From positions 186,001-250,000 of the forward strand of contig NW_026251395.1 in assembly GCF_025118155.1 (NCBI RefSeq): a DNA stretch of 64,000 bases. Reading direction: 5' to 3'. This DNA is from Cokeromyces recurvatus (lineage: Eukaryota; Mucoromycota; Mucoromycetes; Mucorales; Mucoraceae). Made by a program: the position numbers and the translations under genes. Below are positions 33,964 through 45,838 of this stretch, one piece after another; position 1 is the first letter of the stretch, and every line of letters begins with the position of its first letter. The notes under the pieces were generated by a model. The model did not search any database, had not been told where the DNA came from, and saw only the letters and a list, made by a program, of their open reading frames with translations.

Positions 33964-35582
33964 TGTTAATAGTTATCTAAAAGAAAAAGTAAAAAAAATA
34001 AAAATATAACAAAATCCAGATTACTAAAAAAAAAAAATGTATTTATATTGTTTCTATATTTATACATCTTATATTTTTGACATTCCACGGAACGGGGCTA
34101 AATTATTGGGCTGCAATATACAAGGGGAAAATGCTATTTTATTAAAATTACACTTTTATCAGAAACAGAAAGTCCGATAGTATTGTAACCATAGCAGCTC
34201 TGATATAGGGGATTATTCTATATTAATCTACTGAGGTTTATTAGCAGTACTACACAACTATGTTGTCTTTATAGCATCATAAAACATGTTCATTTTCCAA
34301 TTAATTATTGTCAATGTTAAATTAAGGTAAGAATCGCTATAGTTACTAATTATAGACGACAAATTGAATTGAAACCTTTTTTTTTTTTTTTTTTTTTTGT
34401 AAAATTATAATTCAAAGTAGAAATTATAAACATCTTGTATAATCTCGGTTAAAAAAAAAAAAAAAAAAAAAAAACAATGGCGAATACTAATTATAATTAA
34501 ATTCTTCTTCCTAACTTAAAGGCTTATGTACTGATTAAATTTCTTTCTCTCCACTTTTACAACTTTTTAACTTCCATTTTTTCAATGCTGTGTAGCTTTT
34601 CTCTTAATAAAGACCTTCAGTATGATGTTGCGATAAACAGATGACGAAAAAAGCAAGGAATCTGACACCAAAATACATAATCTAATAATTCTGCTACACA
34701 GTTGATGTTCCTTGCAGAAAATTCTTATGCCAAAAATATAAACATTAGCATGTTTTCTATGTATTTTTCTTGAAATTATCCTTTCTTTTTTCTCTCTTTT
34801 ATCTTTTTTTTTTATTTTTATTTTTTTCAATCAATAGAATTTCAATTAAAGAATAATTAATAACTGATCTTTAATATATTGATATGAAACAATATTTACT
34901 TTTTTTTTTTTTAGTTACGAAGAAAAAAAATACTAAATAAAGGTCATCAATATTCCATAAGAAGCAACATCCTTCGATTTAAGAAAATAGTGGTAAATTT
35001 TAAATTTAGTAAATAACAAAACTGTAATAATTCACCGTAAGTCCTGTTATCATATATTCTCTTATTATAAATTTCCCTAATGTCTTTTATGTCTATTAAC
35101 ACATTTTTATACTTGTTTTTTTTTGCATCGATTATAACCACTACTTTAGCTCTACCAAACAAAGTCTATATCCAATAAAACCTTAATAAACCTTATAGTC
35201 AATGAAACAGTAAATTACTAAACTACCATTCGCTCAAAGTATCGCTTAATCCATCAATTGATAGTTGCTAATAGCTAGTATTGAACATAATCAGTCTATC
35301 AAATGGGGTCTTGTTAGATAGCTCCCTTCAAAAGATTCTCTTGTTTGCATACAAGTGAACTCATTTATCAAGCATCATCATACTGAATATATCTTGGTTA
35401 AATATACATCTTTGTTTGTAAACTGATACTGCTATGAATATGTATATTTTTGCCCAAGAAAATTCATACAAAACAACATCCTTTGATTGTATTTTCCATA
35501 AAACTGACCATCTATGATATGACACCCTCTCCACTTTTCCCTCTTTCTCTGCCACCAGCCCTTTCCACAAGTAGATCCTCTT

Positions 35583-35616
<34 letters not shown>

Positions 35617-35781
35617 TAGCTTATTATTAAGGAATTGTTTTTCTTTTTTCCTCAATAATTTTTGATCCAGTCCAGGCAGATAAGCAAAACGATATAATTA
35701 ATTAGGGTGATTTATTTTCATTTTCGAAAAAAAAGGGGGTTATGAAATAACAAATGTTATAAAAACTATAATTAAAGTAGC
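33964..35781. other. Intergenic region upstream of UAP1 and downstream of the GT77-like gene
   Basis: No gene supported. It holds homopolymer tracts T22 (34377-34398), A24 (34451-34474) and T31 (35585-35615). The A24 tract is T-rich on the UAP1 sense strand and lies about 490 bp before its start. Confidence 0.5.
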
Positions 35782-37080
35782 TTACGCTTTTTCTAAATTT
35801 TGTCTTTTTCGCCACATATCTTCTACTTGATTACTTATCCAATTTACGAAATCTTCGTTTACCCCCCAAAATCCATGTTCTTTTAATAATTGCCTTCTCT
35901 CTTCTCCAAACTATAGATGAGTATAGACTAAAATGTAAGTTATATGTACTACTATACTGCTTTATCATTGTTGTCTTGTTTATACTTTATGATTCACATG
36001 TATAATATACGGCTTCATATGTTTCGATTTATAGAGCTTCTTCTCAAAATAAATGTTTCCATTGGGAAAATGAAGCATATCCAACAGGACCATCATGCCT
36101 GTCTTGACATTTAAACTAAATTGATCTAAAGCTCGAATAAATGCCTCCTGTTGATTTATCTTCTCTCGCTCTATCTCTTGAATCTGAATTGACCTTGCCA
36201 GGACTCGTTTTAGAATCTCATTATGAGTACCACGTACCATAAGTAAACCTGTACTAATAGGGCTTTGGTTCATATTGTCTTGTGTAGCAATCATCTGTGT
36301 ATCTTCACGAATATGAAGTAAAGCTTGAATATATTCTCTTGTCCGTTTACGAATCATAATTTGATTCACATCTAGCATAAGGATATTAAAGTGTGGATCT
36401 GCATACACTAACCGTTGTAGAATCCGTATCTTCACAAGAGACAATTGAATAGATGAATTTTGACCAAGCAATGAATGCTCATCATCAGTAAGCGTATTAT
36501 TATTATTATTATTAACTAGGTCGGAGTCGCTTAGAATCCATGACTGAGGCACTAAAACAGCTTTATCTTCATAACCTGCTACCATTAAATGCAAATAAAG
36601 TTTCTCATCTATACAAAAGACTACGAATTTCCTTTCTTCTGCCTTTTCTAAAAGTTGGATCCAATTGTAAAGTTCCATTCGCATATCATAGTTGGCCACT
36701 GTCACTATCAGGCCATGGTCATCATATTTGTTAGCATTCATTTTGTCGAGAATATCAGGCTGTATTGGAGAGAGTGAGTCAGGTACAAATAGAGGTAATT
36801 CTTCGCCATGTTCCACAAAGAATATATCATTCGTCTTTAATAAAGAGGAACAATTGCAACTCGAGTTAAAGTTGTTCAATTGTGGTTGTTTCATAGTGGT
36901 TGAATTTTGGAAATGATGTTGTTGTTGTGATGGATCATTAAGTAAGTAATCAGCAGACGTTTTATTGTTTTTTGATATTGTTGCAGCATTATTCACTTTA
37001 TTTTCATATAAGAATATAATAAAGATAATAAAGATGACTATTATTATATATTTAAAATAATTTTTAAATTGTTGTTTCAT
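35782..37080 (-). CDS. Type II membrane nucleotide-diphospho-sugar transferase (GT77/DUF-type)
   Basis: Two exons on the minus strand (35986-37080 and 35782-35910) give 407 residues. A short basic cytoplasmic tail (MKQQFKNYFK) is followed by one hydrophobic anchor (YIIIVIFIIFIIFLY, residues 11-25) and an Asn/Gln-rich stem. The catalytic region begins near residue 120 (LIVTVANYDMRMELYNWIQL) and includes KFVVFCIDEKLYLHL, ILMLDVNQIMIRK where the family has its D-x-D-like site, and ISTGLLMVRGTHNEIL. This pattern is that of the nucleotide-diphospho-sugar transferase family around GT77, Golgi enzymes that add sugars to glycoproteins or glycans. Donor and acceptor are unknown. LDVNQ lacks a plain DxD, so activity is not assured. 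It is divergent from the shugoshin-like gene. Confidence 0.75.
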
Positions 37081-37212
37081 TTCAAGTATATTATAGAGGA
37101 AGGAAAAGTTAAGAGGAAAAAAAAAAAAAAGGGGGTGGGGGGAGAGGAGCTGTTATAACAACCAATCATATTAAAAACGAAAAAATAAACGTAAATTTCA
37201 TGTTAAATTTAG

Positions 37213-37253
<41 letters not shown>

Positions 37254-37268
37254 TAAACTTCAGATTGA
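37081..37268. promoter_or_regulatory. Divergent promoter region with T38 tract
   Basis: 188 bp separate the start codons of the GT77-like gene (minus) and the shugoshin-like gene (plus). It holds an A14-G-rich patch (GGGGGTGGGGGGAGAGG region near 37130) and T38 at 37215-37252. Long poly(dA:dT) tracts exclude nucleosomes in fungi; shared control is inferred from the spacing. Confidence 0.5.
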
Positions 37269-37631
37269 ATGAAAGCATCAAATACCTCTGAATTGTTAAC
37301 TAAATATCAAGCACAAAATTCAGAAATTATCAAATACAATATAAGGCTAAACGAAAAAATAAACCATTTAGAAAAAATCATTTCTCGTTTACAACAAGAA
37401 AATATACAATTAAGAATGTCTAAGGTCTCAACAAAAAAGGCGAAAGTTAATTCAAAGCCAAATAAAAAAGAAAGGAAACAAAAGATGTCTTCTTTAGTAT
37501 CATTTGAACAAAATGAAACATATGTGAGAAAAACTCGTCAACATAAGCCTATTAATTATACTTTACCTAATACGAAATGTAAATTACGTAAAGGAGATCC
37601 CTTTACATTTGGTAATGATAAAAAAATGTAA
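37269..37631 (+). CDS. Small shugoshin-like protein
   Basis: 120-residue ORF in one exon. Residues 5-50 form a coiled coil (SEIIKYNIRLNEKINHLEKI, then SRLQQENIQLRM) with the N/S-E-x-x-x-N-x-x-L pattern of the shugoshin N-terminal domain, which binds PP2A-B56. Residues 52-75 are Lys-rich. The C-terminal block RKTRQHKPINYTLPNTKCKL, followed by RKGD, resembles the shugoshin basic SGO motif (R-x-x-R-x-x-KP-V-NY-x-x-P-x-L-x-x-K-x-R), which binds H2A phosphorylated by Bub1. Shugoshins protect centromeric cohesin and sense tension. Known fungal ones are several hundred residues long; here the two domains are nearly fused with no long linker. The assignment rests on motif reading alone. An additional 5' exon before the T38 tract cannot be excluded, because TTTTGTAAACTTCAG before the ATG could be an acceptor. 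Confidence 0.65.
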   Translation: MKASNTSELLTKYQAQNSEIIKYNIRLNEKINHLEKIISRLQQENIQLRMSKVSTKKAKVNSKPNKKERKQKMSSLVSFEQNETYVRKTRQHKPINYTLPNTKCKLRKGDPFTFGNDKKM

Positions 37632-37687
37632 ACTTTTGCTATATATCCTATAGATATGTTATATATGTATATTATATTACAAACTTT

Positions 37688-37732
37688 TGTGTGTGTGTGT
37701 GTGTGCCTGTATATATATATATATATATATAC
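37688..37732. repeat. Dinucleotide microsatellites (GT)n and (TA)n
   Basis: About nine GT units at 37688-37705, then about twelve TA units at 37709-37732, lying between two convergent gene ends. Confidence 0.9.
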
Positions 37733-37739
37733 ACATGTA

Positions 37740-40700
37740 TTATAATAAATTGCAATCAAGATAACAATCTTGAATTGTGTTTAATCTCTCTTCTATCCAT
37801 TCTGCAATACCATCTAATGACCTACCCATTGTCTCATTTTTTACTTGAGGAAAGAATGGGAAATGAGTGAGTTCAGAAGCAAACCAATAAGGTACATTCA
37901 TCATAGCTCTTATTTTATCAATAAATTGACTAATAGAACGAAACTTTGCAAAATTAATAAGATGAGGATCAGATACCAAAAATGTCGAGTTTTCATTAAA
38001 AAAGGTATAATCTTTGAGAACAACAGGTAAAAAAGGGATTGAAGGTGTTTTAGCAGTATGAATCTTTTGTCGATAATAGCGCATATTCATACTAACATCA
38101 AGTAATTTCTGAAGTGATGTATATGTATTCATGTCTCTTGTAGATAGTGACTCCCAAACTTCTTGAAGTTTTGGTACACATGAAAGGCCCATTATAATGA
38201 CCATACAAGTATGAAAATTATTAAGGTCAAGACAGAACTATATATATATATATATAAAAGTGTTATATATAATACATTAACAAGTTCAAGTCATATTGTT
38301 TACCTTTGCAATTTCAATAAACTTTTTAAGTAACATTCTTTTTGATTTTAAGCAAGCTATGCTACATAACTCATGAACGACCCAATGACTCAGCTAAAAA
38401 AAAAAGAGGAATAATAAAGGTTAATACATGTACTGAAATAGATATAAAGAGATTTTTTTTTCACCATATTTGATCTCTTTGTCATTAATTCAATATAGTC
38501 AAGTCCAAGTTGATTATTTCCCTGTAGATCTGCATTATATGATGTATTCTTACGATGATAACACATATCAAAACTTCCTTGAGATAAAATAATTTTAAAA
38601 AAATAATAATCTGCCAAGGTCAAGTAACGTGCGATATTTTTTGATTCAAAAGAAATAAATAAACTGAGTGTTGTTGTGCCAATTGAGTAATTAAAAGAAT
38701 GATTTGAGGGAGACACAGGGGGAGTTGTTAATGATGATAAATTGAATAAATTGGTTGAAGGGCGACGAGAGTTACTTATAGTAGAATATTCAGATATTGA
38801 ATGATAACTACTAATAAATGGAAAATAGGAATTTAAAGTAGATGTAGGTGATGACACTTGTGAGGTAGCAAATGAAATATGAGGAAATGGATACGAGTAT
38901 TGATTTATCTGGTCCTTTAAATTGTAATGTATCTGTTCTATTTGTTGTTGAAATTGCGCTGCCAACACTAAACCATCATCAAATAGAAATGTATTTAATT
39001 TTCTTTCCAAGCTAGAATCTAATTTAAAGTCTTGATATCGAATTTGTATCCAACGATTAATTACATTTAGTACCCTATATGTTTATTTTATTTAATAAAA
39101 AGGGATAATCAAGTCTTTAGATTCTTTTTTTTTTCATTTACTTACTTTGTTTGAATTGGATATTGCCATTTTATAAAGTACTCGTATTCACCAGGCGAAG
39201 GGCCAAGATGAAATCGACTGATTAGTCGATCAAGTAACTCTTCAGATGATATAAATTCGGTGTGATTTATCAAATAGATATCAACAAAATCCATATCCTG
39301 AACTGTTTCATCTGCTAGTTTTTCAAAGAGTCTTTCAATAGTACCAGCAATCACCTGTAATTTACCATCTAATATCTCAAATATTAATACAGTATTTTTA
39401 TTTTCTGTTACTTTGAGTATTTGAGCATTATTAGAATTTTTCGTTTTCTTTAAAGTAGGAACACCTAATGATCTGCCTAATCTTGCTCTTTTCACTACTT
39501 CATTTATATCTTCTTTTCTATTTAAACCAAAAATTGAAGTCCAAGTTCCTTCATCATATGCTAATTTACTTGGCTTGTGGTTAGGAGAATTTAACTTTTT
39601 CTTTGTATCAACTGGTAATGAAGGTCTATTGGAAGAACTCGATTTAGAATGTGATATAGGTATACTACTTCTGCGTGGTGGAAGGGCCTGTTTGATATGA
39701 TGATAATTAGGCGTTGCTTTAGGTGAATTATCATATGTTGTTGTGATTTTCAAATCAGGAAGTGCTGTTTTCTTTTTTATTTTATTGGATGCAATCGATA
39801 CATTCGTATTATCTGATTGTGGTTTCAAATGAGTGCACAAATAAGCGTCTTTTGGAGGAACAGGTGGTGGTAATGATTCCACAGATAATTTATTAGATAA
39901 AATAAATGTCACATCTTTATCATTATTTTCTTCTTTTTCATTTATAGTGTTTTCTGATGATTGAGTAAATTCTTCAATATGAGTAACTGCCAGATTATTA
40001 GTTACTTCATTTAGTAAGACTGAGCTTAGTGTAAACTGTGAAGATGATTTCGAGGAAGATGAGTGAGCAGAGTAATAAGATGAATCTGGAGAAGTTGGCA
40101 CATCCATGATAGTCAAAAAGTTTTCGACTGTTGGCAAATGTAATAAAGAGGGTTTGTGATGTTCTTCCTTAAATAAATTAGTAGTATCAATAGCTGAAAA
40201 AGAAAGATAATCATTACTTTTCCTTTCTCTAGATTTCTCTCGTTTAAATGATAATGCTGTTTGATCGTGACAATAACGAGACTTTTCATTCATTTTTTCT
40301 TCGTCTGTGATGATAGTTTTAGTAGAGTTGGATGATTTATGATATCTCCAATTTTTGAGAGTTTTATTTTGGGCACTATCTTTAATTTCACTACTCCCAT
40401 CCTCACACACAGTTGTTTTCTCTTCCTCCACTTCATCTATTGACCAATGAATAGCTGTTCTCTTTGTAAAAGATGATATTAAATGTTGATTTTCTAATTC
40501 AAAAAATGGATTGAAACAACTATATCCTGTTTCAGTTAAAAATTCTGTTTCAGACATAATAGAAGAAGAACACAAAGAATCTTGTAATTCAGTTTCTTTT
40601 GTAATAGACTATAATAAGGAGATTATATGTATTTATACATATATTTTAAGTATAAATTAATGAATATTTTTTTTTATTGTATTATGTTTTTTTCTGTCTC

Positions 40701-42166
40701 TCTCTCTCTTTTTTTTTTTCTTTCTTTCTTTCTTTCTTTCTTTTTGATTTTCTTTTTTATACCTGATTTTTGTTAGTTGTATTGTCTTCTGATTTTAATA
40801 ATAATTCGTCGTTCATATTAATTTGAAAAAAATCTCGAATATTTCTTAATGGTTTTTTGGATAATATGTTATTCTTTGATGAATGTCCAACCGTATTCCA
40901 AACAAATCTCAAGGATAAATTTGCCCCTTTTGATTTTCTTTCAGAAGAATAATGATTTAAACTCATTTCATCGCTCCACTTTTGTTTCTTAGGAAAGATC
41001 CACTTTTTTCTCGGCTGTTGCTCGGATTTAGTTGGTGAAAACTGGTTCCGTTGAAATGTTATAGATGGACAATGCTTCAATGAATGAATATTGTGTATGA
41101 TAAACTGTTTCTCTTCTATTTATAAATTAAATCAATATATAAGATTTTTTTTTTCTAATAATTTAATAAAGGGCAATAATTTACCTATGCTTGTGTTAGA
41201 TTGCTCCCTATAAAATAAATAATTTATATAAAAACGTATAAATATATACATATAAATAAATGTATACCTGCTATTATTATTGATAGAATTGTAAAACGTT
41301 TCATCTATTCTATCGTCATCATTCTTTTGCTTAGAATATTGCTCATATAAATAGGGTTTAGCTATTAATAAATATTAGTTTTTTTTTTCTGTATAATGAT
41401 CTATTCCCTATCTTTTTATATAAATTTGTTTCTCTTAAAATAATTGCCGCGTAAATATGAATATTACATCTATAACATACTTTTATGTAAACAAGTATTA
41501 GGCCAATTACTATTAGATGGAGATAAACAATAAGTTATTAAGGAGTCTACTAATGTGTTTAGATGATGAACCATTGCTTCTTGAGCAAGCTACAAATAAT
41601 AATTAATATCAAGAAAGAGTACAATTCCTTTTTCTTTTATCTCTATCACACACTTTTCTTTCTCTCCCTCCCTCCCTCCCTCTCTCTCTCTCTCTTTTTT
41701 TTTATTTATTTATTATTTTTTCTTTATTTTACCTGAACTTTTACAGGCGATTGAATGAAAAATTGCTTTATTATTTGAATTTGATACGATATCATTTGAA
41801 TTTCGTTCTTTATGACATTGTCAATACTTTCATCAGACTTGTCAATGTATATTTGAGTTTTAATTAATGCACAGGTAACTGAAGAAAGCAAAGCCAAAGT
41901 GCTTAGAATATTTATTATGTGTGATGATGTAGTAATAGGATCATAAAGGGAAATCGGCAGGGAGTCAAGTATCCTAGTAATAGAAGATATAGCTAAATTC
42001 CATAAACGACGAATCTATACAATAGATGTATATCATTAGATTATATACTTTGATTAACAAATGCTTTATTTACCTCTAAACTTTGTTGATAAGCTGAAAG
42101 TTTTGAAATTGATTCAAGATCAATTAGACTCAACTTGTTTAGAATTGTATTTATATTTTCAATCAT
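37740..42166 (-). CDS. Ras guanine-nucleotide exchange factor (RasGEF_N + RasGEF)
   Basis: Ten exons on the minus strand by frame-consistent GT-AG joins: 42074-42166, 41733-42014, 41481-41589, 41268-41361, 41185-41207, 40763-41115, 39146-40608, 38465-39074, 38304-38393 and 37740-38237, about 1204 residues. The N-terminal 200 residues are helical. The middle is Ser/Thr/Lys-rich and disordered, with Pro motifs (SLPPPVPPKD, ALPPRRSS) that suit SH3 partners. The RasGEF_N domain starts near IAGTIERLFEKLADE and EFISSEELLDRLISRFHLGP. The catalytic RasGEF domain follows, with LSHWVVHELCSIACL, NFHTCMVIIMGLSCVPKL and FFNENSTFLVSDPHLINF. Such proteins load GTP on Ras-type GTPases at membranes (Cdc25, Bud5, Lte1 families). 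The 23-nt exon and the start are the weakest parts; an in-frame ATG at 42283 would add a hydrophobic 39-residue N-terminus. Confidence 0.85.
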
Positions 42167-42283
42167 TTTAAAGAATACATAAGAAATAAAGCCAAAAAAA
42201 AAAAGAATAAAAGTGAGATTAAGAAGATTTGAAAATAAAACATTTTTTAATGCATGCATATTATCACTGACCATACGTAACAA

Positions 42284-43780
42284 GATGATCGGGAATGTAT
42301 TTAAATAAATAAACTCAATATAAATATCATAGAATACAAAAAATTTATATTGACTTTCATAATAGTCTCTAATATGATTTTAAAAAAGAATAAGGCACTA
42401 TCACATACTACTACTACAATTTATTAACTTCAATGTTATACATATACACACACATATATATTCTTAAAAAGAAAAAGGAGCATAAAGTATATCCTACATA
42501 CTTACCTCTTATTGACATAATCAAAACTTACATAAGCTTATAATTATTCAATCTCCCAGTATATATTATAAATAATACTAATCACATGTAAAATTATTGA
42601 TGCTAGAATGGTTATTAAACTATAGTATATTCATAATAATATATTCCATAGTATATGATGCTAAATGATACATAATAACTATAAATTCTAAATCTCTATT
42701 ATAGTTTGAAATAAAGTTTCAAATTTACGAAAACAGTATGCATTTACCTGCTTTATGTATAATATCACGAGTTAATTATGTACAAAACTATAATATTTTC
42801 TTTAACAAAACCTTCAATACAGATGCATGTAGATGCAGTTTTTTAGTAATTTTTTTCTTTATACATATACTTTTATTATATTACTAAGTATAATAAAAGA
42901 GTTTCACACATAAGAAAAAAAATGGTTTTTATATGAATATCTTTCATGTACTATTTATTATTATAGTCTATCAATATATATAAAATGGGGAATATACTAT
43001 TAAGTCATATACATACACACCTGAGGTTAGACTTGTTATTATACATCATTTAAACTTCAATTTGAGATATGTTGAAGTGAATTAAAAACAATTTCGAGAC
43101 TAGAGAATATTTGCAATAATAGACAAATTGATCCAATTTCAAAAGTCACAATGTATATAAATATGTGTATATTATACTGATTGGTTCATATATGTATATA
43201 CAACACTATCTGTTCATAACTAACGAAGCCATTCAGGGCAGAATCTAGTTTATTCCCTCATTAATTACAACCAAAATTTGATATGCTTCTTAGAGACTGT
43301 ATCTTTATTGTAATTCATTTGTAAATATTATACTACTAGAGATTAAGTATAAAAAAAAAATATTATCAGTTACAAGAGAAGTGCATATCATTTGTTGAGC
43401 ACAATCAATATAGTGAGTATCACCTCAAATACTTATTTGATAGTGTCCCACGCAGCTGTTAATAAGTTAGTATTCTATCTAATATTTTCAACTGCTCCAT
43501 CGACTTTAAATGCCAAAAAAAAGAAAAAAACTGAGGATTCCCCCTCCCCTTTATTTTTTAGAAAAAAATAAACATTTTATACATAAATTATTAACTTCTT
43601 TTAATATTTTTCCTTGAATTATCTATTAGACGTTTTTGTTTATTCAATCCTTCATAAACCTAACTACATTTTTTTTTTCATCACAAATATCATAATAATA
43701 ACACGGTTAAAGATCCCTCGATGATTACCTTCCCTTTTTATTGATGGTTCGATTCGAAGAAATCTTTCTGTAAAATTGAA
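42284..43780. other. A+T-rich spacer upstream of the RasGEF gene
   Basis: No ORF or repeat of note on either strand. Confidence 0.5.
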
Positions 43781-43782
43781 TA

Positions 43783-43990
43783 CAGTGCTGCTAGGCTAAA
43801 TTGGTATTCCAATTGGCAGAAACTAAAAACTCGGCCTTTGTAGCAAAACTAACTATAAAAAGCTGCTATTTGGATTTTTTTTAGAATCGCTTATTTGGGA
43901 AATTCGAGCATGCTTATTAGTTAATTTTGCTATGAAAACTGAGTTTTTAGTTTCTGCCAATTGGAATACCAATTTAGCCCAGCAGCATTA
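43783..43990. mobile_element. MITE with about 75-bp terminal inverted repeats, TA target duplication
   Basis: The ends read CAGTGCTGCTAGGCTAAATT on the left and the complement of TAATGCTGCTGGGCTAAATT on the right. The arms stay matched for about 75 bp through GGTATTCCAATTGGCAGAAA and CTAAAAACTC. TA flanks both ends (43781-43782 and 43991-43992). The middle is about 60 bp with no ORF. CAGTG-type termini and a TA target site point to Tc1/mariner-mobilised non-autonomous DNA. It lies about 140 bp upstream of the RLP24 start codon. Confidence 0.88.
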
Positions 43991-44133
43991 TAATAAGGGG
44001 TAAAGAAAAAACAACCAAAAAGAGAAAAAAACAATAAAATGTCACAACTGTGGCTTGTGTTGCTTAGACAACAAAACAACAATCTTTCTTCTCCGCAAAT
44101 AATAATTGTCTTTTTTCTTCAATAATATACCAA

Positions 44134-44753
44134 ATGCATATTACCCGTTGTTATTTCTGTTCAGGGCCTTGCTATCCAGGCCATGGAACTATGTTTGTTC
44201 GTAATGATAGTAAGGTACTAGGATCATAATACACATATAATCATTCAACATGTAATTTTAATTTCATTTCTAGACATTTCGTTTTTGTAGATCTAAATGC
44301 CATAAAAACTTCAAAATGAAGCGTAATCCTCGTAAAATTCGTTGGACAAAGGCCTTTAGAAAAGCATCAGGAAAAGAAATGGTCATTGTATGTATTGAAA
44401 AAATAAAATAAAATAAAAGGTTGTTAAGAAAAAAATTAAATTATTTTAATTCTTTATACTTTCTTTAGGATTCTACCTTTGAATTTGAGAAACGTCGTAA
44501 TGTTCCTGTTAGATACGATCGTAATATGATGGCAACAACGCTCAAGGCCATGAAACGTGTACAAGAAATCCGTGCTAGACGTGAACGTGCATTCTATAAG
44601 AATCGTATGGCTGGAAACAAAGAATTACAAAAGGAGGACGATATTCGAGTTATCAACCAAAATATTGAATTGGCACCTCTTGAAGCAAAGAAGAGAGTTC
44701 AAGCCATCAAGACAGAAAAAATCAATGTCGAAAATATGGAAATGGAAAATTAA
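44134..44753 (+). CDS. RLP24: Ribosome biogenesis protein RLP24 (L24-like)
   Basis: Three exons (44134-44214, 44274-44387, 44469-44753) give 159 residues. The zinc-binding N-terminus has C-x2-C in [14 protein letters not shown] and a second pair in [19 protein letters not shown], then [15 protein letters not shown] and the [13 protein letters not shown] block conserved in Rlp24/RSL24D1. The tail is helical and charged, and shorter than that of yeast Rlp24 (199 residues). Known role: placeholder for ribosomal protein eL24 on nuclear pre-60S particles, exchanged in the cytoplasm by the AAA-ATPase Drg1/Afg2. The shortened tail matters because it is the Drg1-binding and activating part in yeast. 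A MITE sits in the upstream region. Confidence 0.95.
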
Positions 44754-45363
44754 AAAAAAAAAATATTATTGTGATCAAGACTAAAAACAACAACGTATAA
44801 TGTACCTATATATCATCTATCTTGCTGCCTATGATTATTCTGTTTTTGCTCATTATTTCTCTTTGCTATTTCCCTAATATTTATTTTATTCCTATTATTG
44901 TATGGACAGTCATTTTATTTAAATTAGTTTTCTTGATTGCATTGTATTCTTACGCAATAAAGCCTTCTTATTTAAGTTGAGTTACATTGTTGACACTAAT
45001 AAATAAAAGACATAACTGTTAAGATAAACGAAAACATATACAAAGAAAAAATAAATAGAATGCTATTCTTTTTAACCTCAATAAGAAAATAAATAACTTC
45101 AGTAGAGTATTAATAAAGAATTAATTATATGGTGAGCTATAATTAATAAGCATTTTTTTTTTATTAAATTAATGTCATGTATATTTACAGTTTGAATCCT
45201 TTTCGACTTAACGCATATATATACATACTCTTACATATGATAACAAGGATTTTTTTTCGTCTCTCTTAGCATTTTCAATCAAAACAATGCTTTACTAATA
45301 AAGAAGACCCCAAATGACAAGTTCTATTATACGTACTTTTGAAGAGTTTTAGAAGCTAATTAT

Positions 45364-45400
<37 letters not shown>

Positions 45401-45838
45401 GGAAACACTATAGTTGGAGCTTTATTCATATGCTAGTTTATCTTTTTTTCCAACAACATAAACATTTAATTGCTGAATTGAGCTTTACATACTAATATTT
45501 GTCACTCATAAAATAACAAGTTCGATAATTTAATGCTATTACTCGAAAAATAATGTTGTACCTGTGGCTTGTAAAAGCCAAATAAAACAAAATAAAAAAA
45601 GCAAAAAGTATCTTTTGTCGGATATTTTTTTTATAAGCAAATTTCAAATTTGTCTTGAAATGGAAGCTGCATATGATGATCTAGTGAAAAACATTCAAAA
45701 CAAATTACATACTCTTTTCCTTATTAAGAAAGATAAAGATCCTGAAAGAAACGGAAATGCCCAATTTTCTAATATACCTTGGTTAGAAATAAATAATTAA
45801 TCAGATGCTTGGCCATTTCAAAATATAGTCATTAACAG
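44754..45838. other. Spacer with T27 tract and possible 5' exon material
   Basis: T27 at 45369-45395. The segment 45660-45800 is coding-like (frame EAAYDDLVKNIQNKLHTLF) and may be an upstream exon of the OB-fold gene, but I could not find a consistent splice join. Confidence 0.4.

Noticed and set aside
43746..43760. GGTTCGATTCGAA as a tRNA B box
   Set aside because: No matching A box at the right distance upstream and no cloverleaf can be formed; it is next to the MITE.
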